This document shows positions 57,670 through 64,000 of a DNA stretch of 64,000 bases, piece after piece. A program made the position numbers and the translations under genes. The DNA comes from CAYQVW01 sp964421245 (GTDB taxonomy: Bacteria; Margulisbacteria; WOR-1; XYC2-FULL-46-14): NCBI GenBank assembly GCA_964421245.1, contig CAYQVW010000006.1:1-64000 (forward strand). The letters run 5' to 3'. The notes under the pieces are model-generated. The model had not been told where the DNA came from, ran no database searches, and worked only from the letters and a program-made list of their open reading frames with translations. The stretch's first letter is position 1; every line of letters begins with the position of its first letter.

Positions 57670-58551
57670 ATGTTTGGAAAAGTTTTAACTGCAATGGTTA
57701 CCCCATTTAAAGAGGACATGTCTGTTAATTATGATTTGGCTGCAAAACTGGCTGTCCATTTATCTAAGAATGGTTCTGATGGTATTTTAATTCATGGAAC
57801 AACTGGTGAATCACCAACTTTATCTCACGAAGAAGAATTTGAGCTTTATCGAGTGGTAAAAAAGGCTTTAGACGGGAAGGCAAAATTAATTGCAGGGACT
57901 GGATCAAACTCTACCTCTACTTCTATTAAATCGACCCAAAAAGCAGAAAAAATTGGAGTAGATGGAATAATGATAGTTGTTCCTTATTATAACAAACCTC
58001 CTCAAGAGGGGATGTATCAGCATTTTAAGGCAGTAGCGGAGAGCACCTCTCTCCCTATCATTATATATAACATTCCGGGCCGCTGCGTAGTTAATATGCA
58101 GCCCGAAACTATTGCCCGTTTAGCCAAGATAAAGAATATTATCGGATTAAAAGATGCCGCCGGTAATCCGGAGCAGACTAAGAAGACCAGAGCGGTTGTT
58201 CCGAAAGACTTTATTATTTGGAGTGGGGATGATGGGATGACAATTGAATTTATGAAACAGGGTGGGGCGATTGGGGTAATTTCTGTTGCTTCTCATGTAG
58301 TTGGTCCACAAATTCACCAAATGATTGATGCCTTTGATGCTGGAGAGATTGAAAAAGCCGAAAAGATTAATCAAGAGCTTCAAGAAATTTTTAAGGTGTT
58401 GTTTATTACTTCAAACCCAACACCAGTAAAGGCAGCACTAACGATGCTTGGATGGCCGGTTGGAAAGCCACGCTTGCCTCTTATTGAAGCAACTGATTTG
58501 GAAAAAGCTAAGGTAAAAGCTGTGATGGAAAAACTAAACCTTATTAAATGA
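57670..58551 (+). CDS. dapA: 4-hydroxy-tetrahydrodipicolinate synthase
   Basis: Schiff-base aldolase condensing pyruvate with aspartate semialdehyde for lysine/diaminopimelate. Visible: 'GTTGESPTLSHEEE', 'VPYYNKPPQEGMYQHF', Tyr of 'IYNIPGRC' and the Schiff-base Lys in 'IIGLKDAAG'. 293 aa, normal. Supplies DAP for the wall made by murA and its relatives. ATGA overlap with queH. Confidence 0.96.
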   Translation: MFGKVLTAMVTPFKEDMSVNYDLAAKLAVHLSKNGSDGILIHGTTGESPTLSHEEEFELYRVVKKALDGKAKLIAGTGSNSTSTSIKSTQKAEKIGVDGIMIVVPYYNKPPQEGMYQHFKAVAESTSLPIIIYNIPGRCVVNMQPETIARLAKIKNIIGLKDAAGNPEQTKKTRAVVPKDFIIWSGDDGMTIEFMKQGGAIGVISVASHVVGPQIHQMIDAFDAGEIEKAEKINQELQEIFKVLFITSNPTPVKAALTMLGWPVGKPRLPLIEATDLEKAKVKAVMEKLNLIK

Positions 58552-59096
58552 AGATTTTGATTCATACATGTTGTGGGCCTTGTCTAACTTCTCCTGCAAA
58601 GTGGCTTCGCAAAAATGGATTTGATTTAACTTCTTATTATTATAATCCAAATATTTATCCTGAAGCAGAATTTATTAAACGTTATTTTGTTTTAAAAAAG
58701 TATGCAAATGAGAAAAAGATCCCGCTGGTTTTTGAGTTTGATAAAAAGAAAACAGATTCGGGTGATTGTCGAAATTGTTATGAAACAAGATTGCTAAAAA
58801 CTGCCGAATATGCTAAAAATAATGGGTTCCAGTTTTTTTCAACAACTCTCTTGATTAGTCCTTATCAAAATCAAGAGTTGCTTTTGGATACGGGAAAAAG
58901 GATAGGGGAGTTGGTTGGGGTGGAGTTTCTTTCTCATGATTTTAGAAAGCATTATAGGGAAAGCCGAGAAATTTCTAAAGAATTTGGATTGTATCAGCAG
59001 AAGTATTGCGGATGTAAAAAAAGCGAAGCCCTCCGAAGCTCGAAGAGCGAAGGAGGGAGGAGTAGAAAGAGTGACAAAGTTAAAGCGTTTGCTTAA
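58548..59096 (+). CDS. queH: epoxyqueuosine reductase QueH, 182 aa, repeat-derived tail
   Basis: Last step of queuosine synthesis on tRNA, using iron-sulfur/metal chemistry. Conserved Cys sets: 'HTCCGPC' at the start, 'DCRNCYETRL' and 'QKYCGCKKSE'. After 'CGCKKSE' the family normally ends. Here ~22 extra residues (ALRSSKSEGGRSRKSDKVKAFA) are encoded by a palindromic DNA repeat (59029-59057), which has replaced or extended the natural stop. The same repeat supplies the ribosome site of the next gene. Confidence 0.92.
   Translation: MKILIHTCCGPCLTSPAKWLRKNGFDLTSYYYNPNIYPEAEFIKRYFVLKKYANEKKIPLVFEFDKKKTDSGDCRNCYETRLLKTAEYAKNNGFQFFSTTLLISPYQNQELLLDTGKRIGELVGVEFLSHDFRKHYRESREISKEFGLYQQKYCGCKKSEALRSSKSEGGRSRKSDKVKAFA
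59029..59057. repeat. palindromic repeat CCCTCC...GGAGGG inside the queH tail
   Basis: CCCTCC 59029-59034 and GGAGGG 59052-59057 around GAAGCTCGAAGAGCGAA. It resembles 14232-14270. Confidence 0.7.
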
Positions 59097-59688
59097 AAAA
59101 AACAAGATCACTTTGATTGTTGAGCTTCTGTATAACGATCCCGATTTAGCAGAGCTTGTGCAGCGCTTGGGTGCGGATGCAATATTGCTTGATAGTCTTG
59201 ATGGTTCAGACCGGGTTTTGAACAAGCTTTGGATTCCGGCCGGTTTAAATTTAGGGAGTGATACAGAAATTAATATAAGCGAACTTGAGCCATTCGATTT
59301 TGTTAATTTTAATATTAGCCGCTTGGAAGAAATAAAGGATTTCCCAAAAACAAAAATTGTCTCGGTTTCGGACAATTATTCAATTGATAGCTTGATGAAC
59401 ATCGATGATGCGGCCCAGGCAATAGATGCAACGATAGTCCCTCTGACTCAAGGGGTAAAAAATCTACTGGTTGGTGATCTTCAAAATTATATATCCATTG
59501 TTATTTCTGCTAATTTGCCGGTTGTTATTCCGACCCAGCGCTCTATTAAGCCATCAGAAGTTGCAATTATATCTGATGCTGGAGCAAAAGGGATAATTCT
59601 TACAAAAACTGTGCTTGGAGAATCAGCACGAACATATGAAAAGTCCATTCAGGCCTTTAGGGCAGCGGTTGATGACCTTGGGGCCTAG
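59071..59688 (+). CDS. TIM-barrel-like protein of unknown function, 205 aa
   Basis: Sequence alternates strands and helices in a beta/alpha-barrel manner: 'ITLIVELLYNDPDLAELVQRLGADAILLDS', 'TKIVSVSDNYSIDSL', 'AIDATIVPLTQGVKNL', 'SIVISANLPVVIPTQRSIKPSEVAIISDAGAKGIILTKTVLG'. It resembles phosphate-binding barrels, but I cannot name the enzyme. I choose GTG at 59071: it follows GGAGGGAGGAG and begins just before the first strand. An in-frame ATG at 58915 would run through queH and the repeat. Confidence 0.65.
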   Translation: MTKLKRLLKKNKITLIVELLYNDPDLAELVQRLGADAILLDSLDGSDRVLNKLWIPAGLNLGSDTEINISELEPFDFVNFNISRLEEIKDFPKTKIVSVSDNYSIDSLMNIDDAAQAIDATIVPLTQGVKNLLVGDLQNYISIVISANLPVVIPTQRSIKPSEVAIISDAGAKGIILTKTVLGESARTYEKSIQAFRAAVDDLGA

Positions 59689-59697
59689 GAAATCCAA

Positions 59698-60459
59698 ATG
59701 ACAAAATCCAAAATCCAAATCATTGTCATATTTATAGTACTATTTTTTGCATTTCCTGCACTGGCGGATTCTTTTTCTTTTGTGGCCTTTGGAGATAATC
59801 GAGACGGAGATGAAATTTACAAGCTCCTATTGGATAAGATTAATAAAGAGGAAAATGTTGTCTTTGGTATTAATACTGGAGATTTTGTTTCTCGCGGACG
59901 CGAATCAGAATACAAAAATTACCTAAAGTTATTAGATCGATATGCCAATTTTAAAATATACCATGTTCCAGGAAATCATGATTTGGTTGGTGGCGGTTGG
60001 CGTAGGTTTAATAAGTACTTTGGTCCTTTTTACTATTCTTTTGATTATAAAAATGCCCACTTTATTATATTAAACAATGCTTTTAAAGTGAGTTTTAGTG
60101 AAAAACAGATTGAATGGTTGAAGCGAGATCTGGCTCAAACTAAGAAGCCACATAAGTTTGTTTTTTTTCATAAACCGGTCTTTGATGCCAGTGGACTGCA
60201 TGAAAACTATATAATGGATAGCCGCAGAATGGCTGAACGGTTACAGATTATCTTTAAGCGATATCAGGTTGATTATGTTGTATGTGGTCATATCCATGGA
60301 TTTGCCCGTGCAACTCGTGGTAAGACCACTTATATTATCACTGGCGGAGCGGGGGCTCCTCTTTATCTTCCTCCGATGCTTGGCGGGTTTTATCATTACG
60401 TCCGCTTTGATATTGATGGAGAGAAAATTTCAACTTCGGTTGTACGCCTATATGATTAA
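59698..60459 (+). CDS. exported metallophosphoesterase, 253 aa
   Basis: Signal peptide 1-23 (IQIIVIFIVLFFAFPALA), then a calcineurin-like phosphoesterase: 'FVAFGDNRDGDE', 'GINTGDFVSRG', 'HVPGNHDL', 'FFHKPVFD' and 'YVVCGHIHGFAR'. All metal ligands are present. Likely periplasmic or surface hydrolase of phosphoesters. The ATG and first codons (ATGACAAAATCCAAAATCC) sit in an AAATCCAAA repeat stretch. The TAA stop lies in an AATCCGAA repeat. Confidence 0.88.
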   Translation: MTKSKIQIIVIFIVLFFAFPALADSFSFVAFGDNRDGDEIYKLLLDKINKEENVVFGINTGDFVSRGRESEYKNYLKLLDRYANFKIYHVPGNHDLVGGGWRRFNKYFGPFYYSFDYKNAHFIILNNAFKVSFSEKQIEWLKRDLAQTKKPHKFVFFHKPVFDASGLHENYIMDSRRMAERLQIIFKRYQVDYVVCGHIHGFARATRGKTTYIITGGAGAPLYLPPMLGGFYHYVRFDIDGEKISTSVVRLYD

Positions 60460-60510
60460 ATCCGAAGCACGAAATTCTAAATCCGAAATAATTTCAAAAT
60501 TTAAATATTA
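60457..60510. repeat. dispersed AATCCGAA-type repeat
   Basis: TAAATCCGAAGCACGAAATTCTAAATCCGAAATAATTTC region, second copy of 363-412. The rest of the gap to 60574 is AT-rich, with ATTTCGATATTCGTATTT which may be the inverted partner. Confidence 0.6.
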
Positions 60511-60574
60511 AATTATTAAATTTTATATATTAATTATTGTTTCGTATTTCGATATTCGTATTTAGTATTTGTGG

Positions 60575-60580
60575 TAAAAT
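60575..60580 (+). promoter_or_regulatory. -10 element (TAAAAT) of the PHP-alr-dnaX run
   Basis: TAAAAT 9 bp before the ATG at 60590, no ribosome site; near-leaderless. Confidence 0.4.
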
Positions 60581-60589
60581 GAATATATA

Positions 60590-61411
60590 ATGACTGCAGA
60601 TTTACATATTCACAGCTCATATTCTGATGGAACAGAGACCATAGAAGAAATAATCGCTCATGCCAAAGAGGGAAAATTAAAGACTATCTCTATTACGGAT
60701 CATGATACGGTTGAGGGGCTTTCTTTGGCTCTTTCGCTTGGTAAAAAAAATGGTGTTGAGGTAATCCCCGGAATTGAATTCTCCACAGAAGTAAAAAAAA
60801 TAGAGGTTCATATTTTGGCGTACTTTGTAGATTACACTAACCCCGAGTTGTTGGAGATGCTTAGTCGGGTTCAAAAAGATAGAAAGAATAGGATTAAAAA
60901 GATTTGCGACAAATTAAAAAATGTTGGGATATTGCTAGATCCAAAGAAGGTTCTTGCTTTAGCAAATAATGATTCTCCCGGTAGACCTCATGTGGCCAGA
61001 GCAATGGTTATTGATGGAATAGTTTCTAGTTTTAATGAGGCTTTTAACCGTTATCTTGATTTTCGTGGACCGGCTTATGTTCCGCACTTTAAACTAGATC
61101 CTTCGAAAACTATTAAATTGATAAAAAGAGTTGGTGGGGTCGCGGTTTTTGCTCATCCTGGAGTTTCAAATTGTGACGAGTTAATTGAAAACTTTGTGGA
61201 AGCTGGGCTTTCTGGAATAGAGGCTTATTATCCTTCCTATTCTGAGAACACCATAAATAAATATTTAGAAACAGTAAAGAAATTTAATTTAGTGGCAACC
61301 GGTGGTTCTGATTATCATGGATTAAGTTTTGGGCGCGGGATGAAATTAGGAGATTTTTCTATCGATGATAGCTTAGTGGAGAAATTAAAGGCAAGGGCGA
61401 AGGGGCAATGA
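60590..61411 (+). CDS. PHP-domain phosphoesterase (RNase AM/YciV type), 273 aa
   Basis: Metal-dependent phosphoesterase fold: 'ADLHIHSSYSDGTETIEEI', 'ITDHDTVEG', 'GIEFSTEVKKIEVHILAYFVD', 'GRPHVARAMV', 'VAVFAHPG' and 'ATGGSDYHG'. The family includes 3',5'-nucleotide bisphosphate phosphatases and 5'-3' exonucleases maturing 5S/16S/23S rRNA. ATGA overlap with alr. Confidence 0.9.
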   Translation: MTADLHIHSSYSDGTETIEEIIAHAKEGKLKTISITDHDTVEGLSLALSLGKKNGVEVIPGIEFSTEVKKIEVHILAYFVDYTNPELLEMLSRVQKDRKNRIKKICDKLKNVGILLDPKKVLALANNDSPGRPHVARAMVIDGIVSSFNEAFNRYLDFRGPAYVPHFKLDPSKTIKLIKRVGGVAVFAHPGVSNCDELIENFVEAGLSGIEAYYPSYSENTINKYLETVKKFNLVATGGSDYHGLSFGRGMKLGDFSIDDSLVEKLKARAKGQ

Positions 61412-62523
61412 ATACGTACGCAGAAATTGATTTATCAGCAATAAAACATAATATTAAACAGATAAAAAATATTATTCCTCAAACTACCAAGTTTATGGCA
61501 GTAGTTAAGGCCAATGCTTATGGGCATGGTGCAATCGCGGTATCGCGTGCTGCGATTGCTGCTGGGGCTGATTATCTAGCGGTTGCAAACTTGGACGAAG
61601 CGCTTGAGCTTAGAGAGGCTGGGGTTTTATCCCCAATTCTTATATTAACCGAATCTCCAACGTCAGTTATGGACGAGGTTTTACAATATGATTTAACCCA
61701 GACTGTTTATTCTTACTCCGAGGCTATGATTCTATCGAACGAAGGTAAAAAGAGGAATAAGATTGGAAAGATTCATATCAAGGTGGATACGGGGATGGGA
61801 AGGGTTGGGGTTTCGCCGTCAGAAGCAGTTGCCCTTATTACAAAAATAAAATCTTTGCCCAATTTAAAGATTGAAGGTGTTTTTACACATTTTGCTAGAG
61901 CAGAAGAGCATGCCGATCAATTCACAAAAGAGCAATTTGATAAATTTACCAAAGTTCTTTCTGGTTTAGGAGATATTAAATATAAACATGCGGCTAATTC
62001 TGCTGCAACCCTGCTTCACCCAGATACTCATCTGGATATGGTAAGGGTAGGCCTTATGATGTATGGTCTTTTGCCAGGTCTAAAAGAAGGGACATGCCAT
62101 GGCATGTCTATACAACAAAAAGTTGATTTAAAACCGGCCTTAAGATTTAAGACCAGAGTGGTTTATCTTAAGAAGGTTGATTCTGGAACGCCCTTATCTT
62201 ATGGTGGAGATTACACAACAGACAAAGAGACTCAGATTGTAACTCTTCCGGTTGGTTATGCCGATGGCTACTCTCGTCGTCTTTCCAATAAGGGTTATGT
62301 TTTGATTCATGGTAAACGCTACAGGGTTTCTGGTCGAGTTTCTATGGATATGGTTTTGGTTGATGTTGGATCTGATAAAATCCATGTTGGGGATGAAGTC
62401 ATTCTAATTGGTGAACAACAAGGTCAAATAATTTCCGCGGACGAAATTGCAAAACTTGATGATACTATTAGTTATGAGATAGTATGTGGAATCGGAAAAC
62501 GTGTTCCAAGGGTTTATAAATAA
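61408..62523 (+). CDS. alr: alanine racemase
   Basis: PLP-dependent interconversion of L- and D-alanine for peptidoglycan. Visible: PLP Lys in 'AVVKANAYGHGA', 'GMGRVGVSP', 'FTHFARAEE', 'HAANSAATL', 'RVGLMMYGLLPG', catalytic Tyr in 'PLSYGGDYTT' and 'VGYADGYSRRLSNKGYVLIHGKRYRVSGRVSMDMVLVDVG'. 371 aa. Between 'YGLLPG' and 'VDLKPALRF' the peptide LKEGTCHGMSIQQK is encoded across an 18-bp perfect palindrome (62091-62108), a probable repeat insertion in a loop. One-base overlap with dnaX. Confidence 0.95.
   Translation: MNTYAEIDLSAIKHNIKQIKNIIPQTTKFMAVVKANAYGHGAIAVSRAAIAAGADYLAVANLDEALELREAGVLSPILILTESPTSVMDEVLQYDLTQTVYSYSEAMILSNEGKKRNKIGKIHIKVDTGMGRVGVSPSEAVALITKIKSLPNLKIEGVFTHFARAEEHADQFTKEQFDKFTKVLSGLGDIKYKHAANSAATLLHPDTHLDMVRVGLMMYGLLPGLKEGTCHGMSIQQKVDLKPALRFKTRVVYLKKVDSGTPLSYGGDYTTDKETQIVTLPVGYADGYSRRLSNKGYVLIHGKRYRVSGRVSMDMVLVDVGSDKIHVGDEVILIGEQQGQIISADEIAKLDDTISYEIVCGIGKRVPRVYK
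62091..62108. repeat. perfect 18-bp palindrome GACATGCCATGGCATGTC inside alr
   Basis: Preceded by GG and followed by TATAC, the same layout (GG-palindrome-TAC) as the intergenic palindromes at 42575 and 47514. Read in frame as GTCHGMS. Confidence 0.8.
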
Positions 62524-63986
62524 TGAATTATATTTCTTTATATAGAAAATGGCGCTCGCAGGATTTTGATGAGATTGTTGGACAAGCTCACATTGTCCAA
62601 ACCCTAAAAAATGCCATCAAATTAAAACGTTTGGCTCACGCCTATCTTTTTACCGGACCTCGAGGTACCGGAAAAACATCCCTTGCTCGAATTTTGGCTA
62701 AAGCACTTAATTGTAAAGAGGGAATGTCTCCTACTCCTTGTAAAAAATGCGACAGCTGTGAAAAAGTAAAGGAAGGAACAGCAATTGATGTGATTGAAAT
62801 AGATGCTGCGTCAAATCGTGGAATTGATCAAATTAGAGATCTTCGTGAGCGTATTCGTTACATGCCAGTTGAGGGGGTATACAAGGTTTATATCATTGAC
62901 GAAGTTCATATGTTAACCCAAGAAGCCTTTAATGCTCTTTTGAAAACATTAGAAGAGCCCCCAGAGCATGTGATTTTTGTTTTGGCAACAACTGAGCCCA
63001 ATCGGGTTCCGGTTACAATCTCTTCTCGTTGTCAGCGCCTAGACTTTCAAAGAATTTCTTTGGCCGAAATTAAAGATCATTTGAAGAAGATAGCGAAATC
63101 AGAAAAAGTTAAGGTGGATGATAAGGCCTTTGATTTAATTGCTCGATCCGGTGAGGGATCAATGCGAGATTCTGTTTCCTTACTTGATCAGCTGATCTCT
63201 TTTGCAGGAGATAAAATTGATTCTAATAACGTTGCAATGTTGCTTGGTGGAATAGGAGAGGAATCTCTTTTTAAAATCAGCCAGGCAATCTCAAGCAATA
63301 ATATGCAAGGAGTTGTTTCTTCTTTGCGAGAAGTGATTGATGCGGGACGCTCTGCTTCTCAAATTATTAAGGATTTAATTGTTTTTTATCGTAATCTTTT
63401 ATTGACCAGTCTTTCCGCTTCAGAGTCCCTGGAGCTAAGCCAAGATTATTTAGAAAGGTTAAAGCTTGAAGCCAAAAGCTATGATGTTAACAGAATTAAA
63501 GATATCTTGAAAGCACTTTCAAAAGCAGAATTGGATATGAAGTGGCACTCTCAAGCTAGGATACTCTTGGAAGTTGCGCTGTTGGAATTGCTTGAAGATG
63601 GAAGTTCGGTTAGGGTTACGATGCCGGTATCGATATCGGAAGTTCGAAATTCGGCCGAAATACGGGATACCGACCAACGATTGACGAAAATAAAGAAGCA
63701 CTGGAACGAAATATTGGATTTTGTTAAGAGAAAAAGTCTTTTTGGATACGTGTCGCTTCACGAGGGGAAGCCGATTGGAATCAATGATAAAAACAAATTG
63801 GTCATTAATTTTAAGAAGGGTTTCGGTTTTCATAAAGAGCGTTTAGAAGAAAATAGCAATAAGGGTGTTGTAGAAGAGGCAATTTTAGATATAATTAAGG
63901 AAGAGATCGGCATTGTTTGTCAGGTGGGGACCGTAGGGCAAAACAATGTTCTGCCCGTACATGAAGTAGAAAAGGTTTTTGAGTAG
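62523..63986 (+). CDS. dnaX: DNA polymerase III subunits gamma/tau
   Basis: Clamp-loader ATPase. Visible: 'YRKWRSQDFDEIVGQAHIVQTLKNAI', Walker A 'GPRGTGKTSLARILA', zinc-binding Cys set 'CKEGMSPTPCKKCDSCEKV', 'YIIDEVHMLTQEAFNALLKTLEEPPEHVIFVLAT' and sensor 'SSRCQRLDF'. 487 aa with a short tau tail. The last ~20 residues (VGTVGQNNVLPVHEVEKVFE) are encoded across a near-perfect palindrome (63933-63960), so the C-terminus looks repeat-derived. No frameshift signal for a separate gamma was evident to me. Confidence 0.96.
   Translation: MNYISLYRKWRSQDFDEIVGQAHIVQTLKNAIKLKRLAHAYLFTGPRGTGKTSLARILAKALNCKEGMSPTPCKKCDSCEKVKEGTAIDVIEIDAASNRGIDQIRDLRERIRYMPVEGVYKVYIIDEVHMLTQEAFNALLKTLEEPPEHVIFVLATTEPNRVPVTISSRCQRLDFQRISLAEIKDHLKKIAKSEKVKVDDKAFDLIARSGEGSMRDSVSLLDQLISFAGDKIDSNNVAMLLGGIGEESLFKISQAISSNNMQGVVSSLREVIDAGRSASQIIKDLIVFYRNLLLTSLSASESLELSQDYLERLKLEAKSYDVNRIKDILKALSKAELDMKWHSQARILLEVALLELLEDGSSVRVTMPVSISEVRNSAEIRDTDQRLTKIKKHWNEILDFVKRKSLFGYVSLHEGKPIGINDKNKLVINFKKGFGFHKERLEENSNKGVVEEAILDIIKEEIGIVCQVGTVGQNNVLPVHEVEKVFE
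63933..63960. repeat. near-perfect palindrome inside the dnaX 3' end
   Basis: GTAGGGCAAAACAATGTT / CTGCCCGTAC: the arms GTAGGGCA..AACA and TGTT..TGCCCGTAC pair with two mismatches. Coding for the C-terminal tail of DnaX. Confidence 0.75.
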
Positions 63987-64000
63987 GGGACAGCTCGCGA
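63985..64000. repeat. start of another GGGACAG-type palindrome, cut by the window edge
   Basis: GGGGACAGCTCGCGA at the end of the window matches the left half of the 20-bp palindrome style seen at 42575; the right half is outside. Confidence 0.5.

Noticed and set aside
58915..59070. Longer start for the TIM-barrel-like gene
   Set aside because: The extra residues are queH and repeat sequence in the wrong frame; GTG at 59071 has a strong ribosome site.

Overview
This window reads as a chromosomal segment of an AT-rich, diderm, probably uncultivated bacterium. It uses the standard code, has clear outer-membrane proteins, and carries a V-type (not F-type) ATPase and a membrane pyrophosphatase. 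The mix (GatCAB amidotransferase, V-ATPase in archaeal gene order, PorV-like and sorting-domain proteins, many dispersed palindromic repeats) suggests a candidate phylum such as Saganbacteria/WOR-1 or Margulisbacteria. That placement is an inference from gene content only. I saw no rRNA, tRNA, CRISPR array, integrase or transposase, and no gene-free stretch longer than 300 bases.

Layout. 0.1-7.5 kb: a Com-like zinc ribbon, lpdA, a 39-codon ORF, a large repeat-bearing sigma factor and gatCAB. 7.5-12.8 kb: three orphan genes and a small nucleotidyltransferase pair beside tsaD and a duplicated tsaD 3' end. 12.8-19 kb: a membrane glycosyltransferase-like protein, a four-helix-bundle protein and a surface-sugar cluster. 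19-20.3 kb: an orphan gene interrupted at a run of ten G. 20.3-26.6 kb: a PfkB-family kinase, CBS protein, antiporter, eno, hppA and a tRNA-binding protein. 26.6-30 kb: a LuxR-type regulator and a malQ operon. 30-44.8 kb: the V-ATPase operon (H-I-K-E // C-F-A-B-D), split between E and C by about 6.6 kb carrying a Ser/Thr kinase operon and a PorV/sorting-domain pair. 44.9-64 kb: a large orphan gene, then cell-wall, nucleotide, repair, translation and lysine/alanine genes (wecA-like, wecB, murA, ybeY, pyrG, uvrB, EF-G-like, dapA, queH, alr, dnaX).

Main discovery candidate. Two promoter types separate the genes. Housekeeping genes have ordinary TTGACA/TATAAT-type promoters whose -10 usually lies only 6-7 bases before the start codon, which implies leaderless mRNAs. 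The unrecognised or accessory genes instead share TGAAATTT-N14-(C/G)GATAWA, with exactly 14 bp between the elements in ten cases plus one weaker case. It resembles sigma-28/FliA promoters. It precedes the zinc-ribbon gene, the 39-codon ORF, five orphan genes, the LuxR-type regulator, the malQ operon, the Ser/Thr-kinase operon and the unusual sigma-factor gene itself. I infer an autoregulated alternative-sigma regulon made of cassette-like orphan genes placed between core operons, with a kinase and a pseudo-receiver regulator as members.

Second theme: several families of small palindromic repeats lie between genes and also inside coding sequences (alr, dnaX, queH, lpdA, tsaD, and the tail and head of two adjacent genes), where they add peptides, stop codons or ribosome-binding sites.
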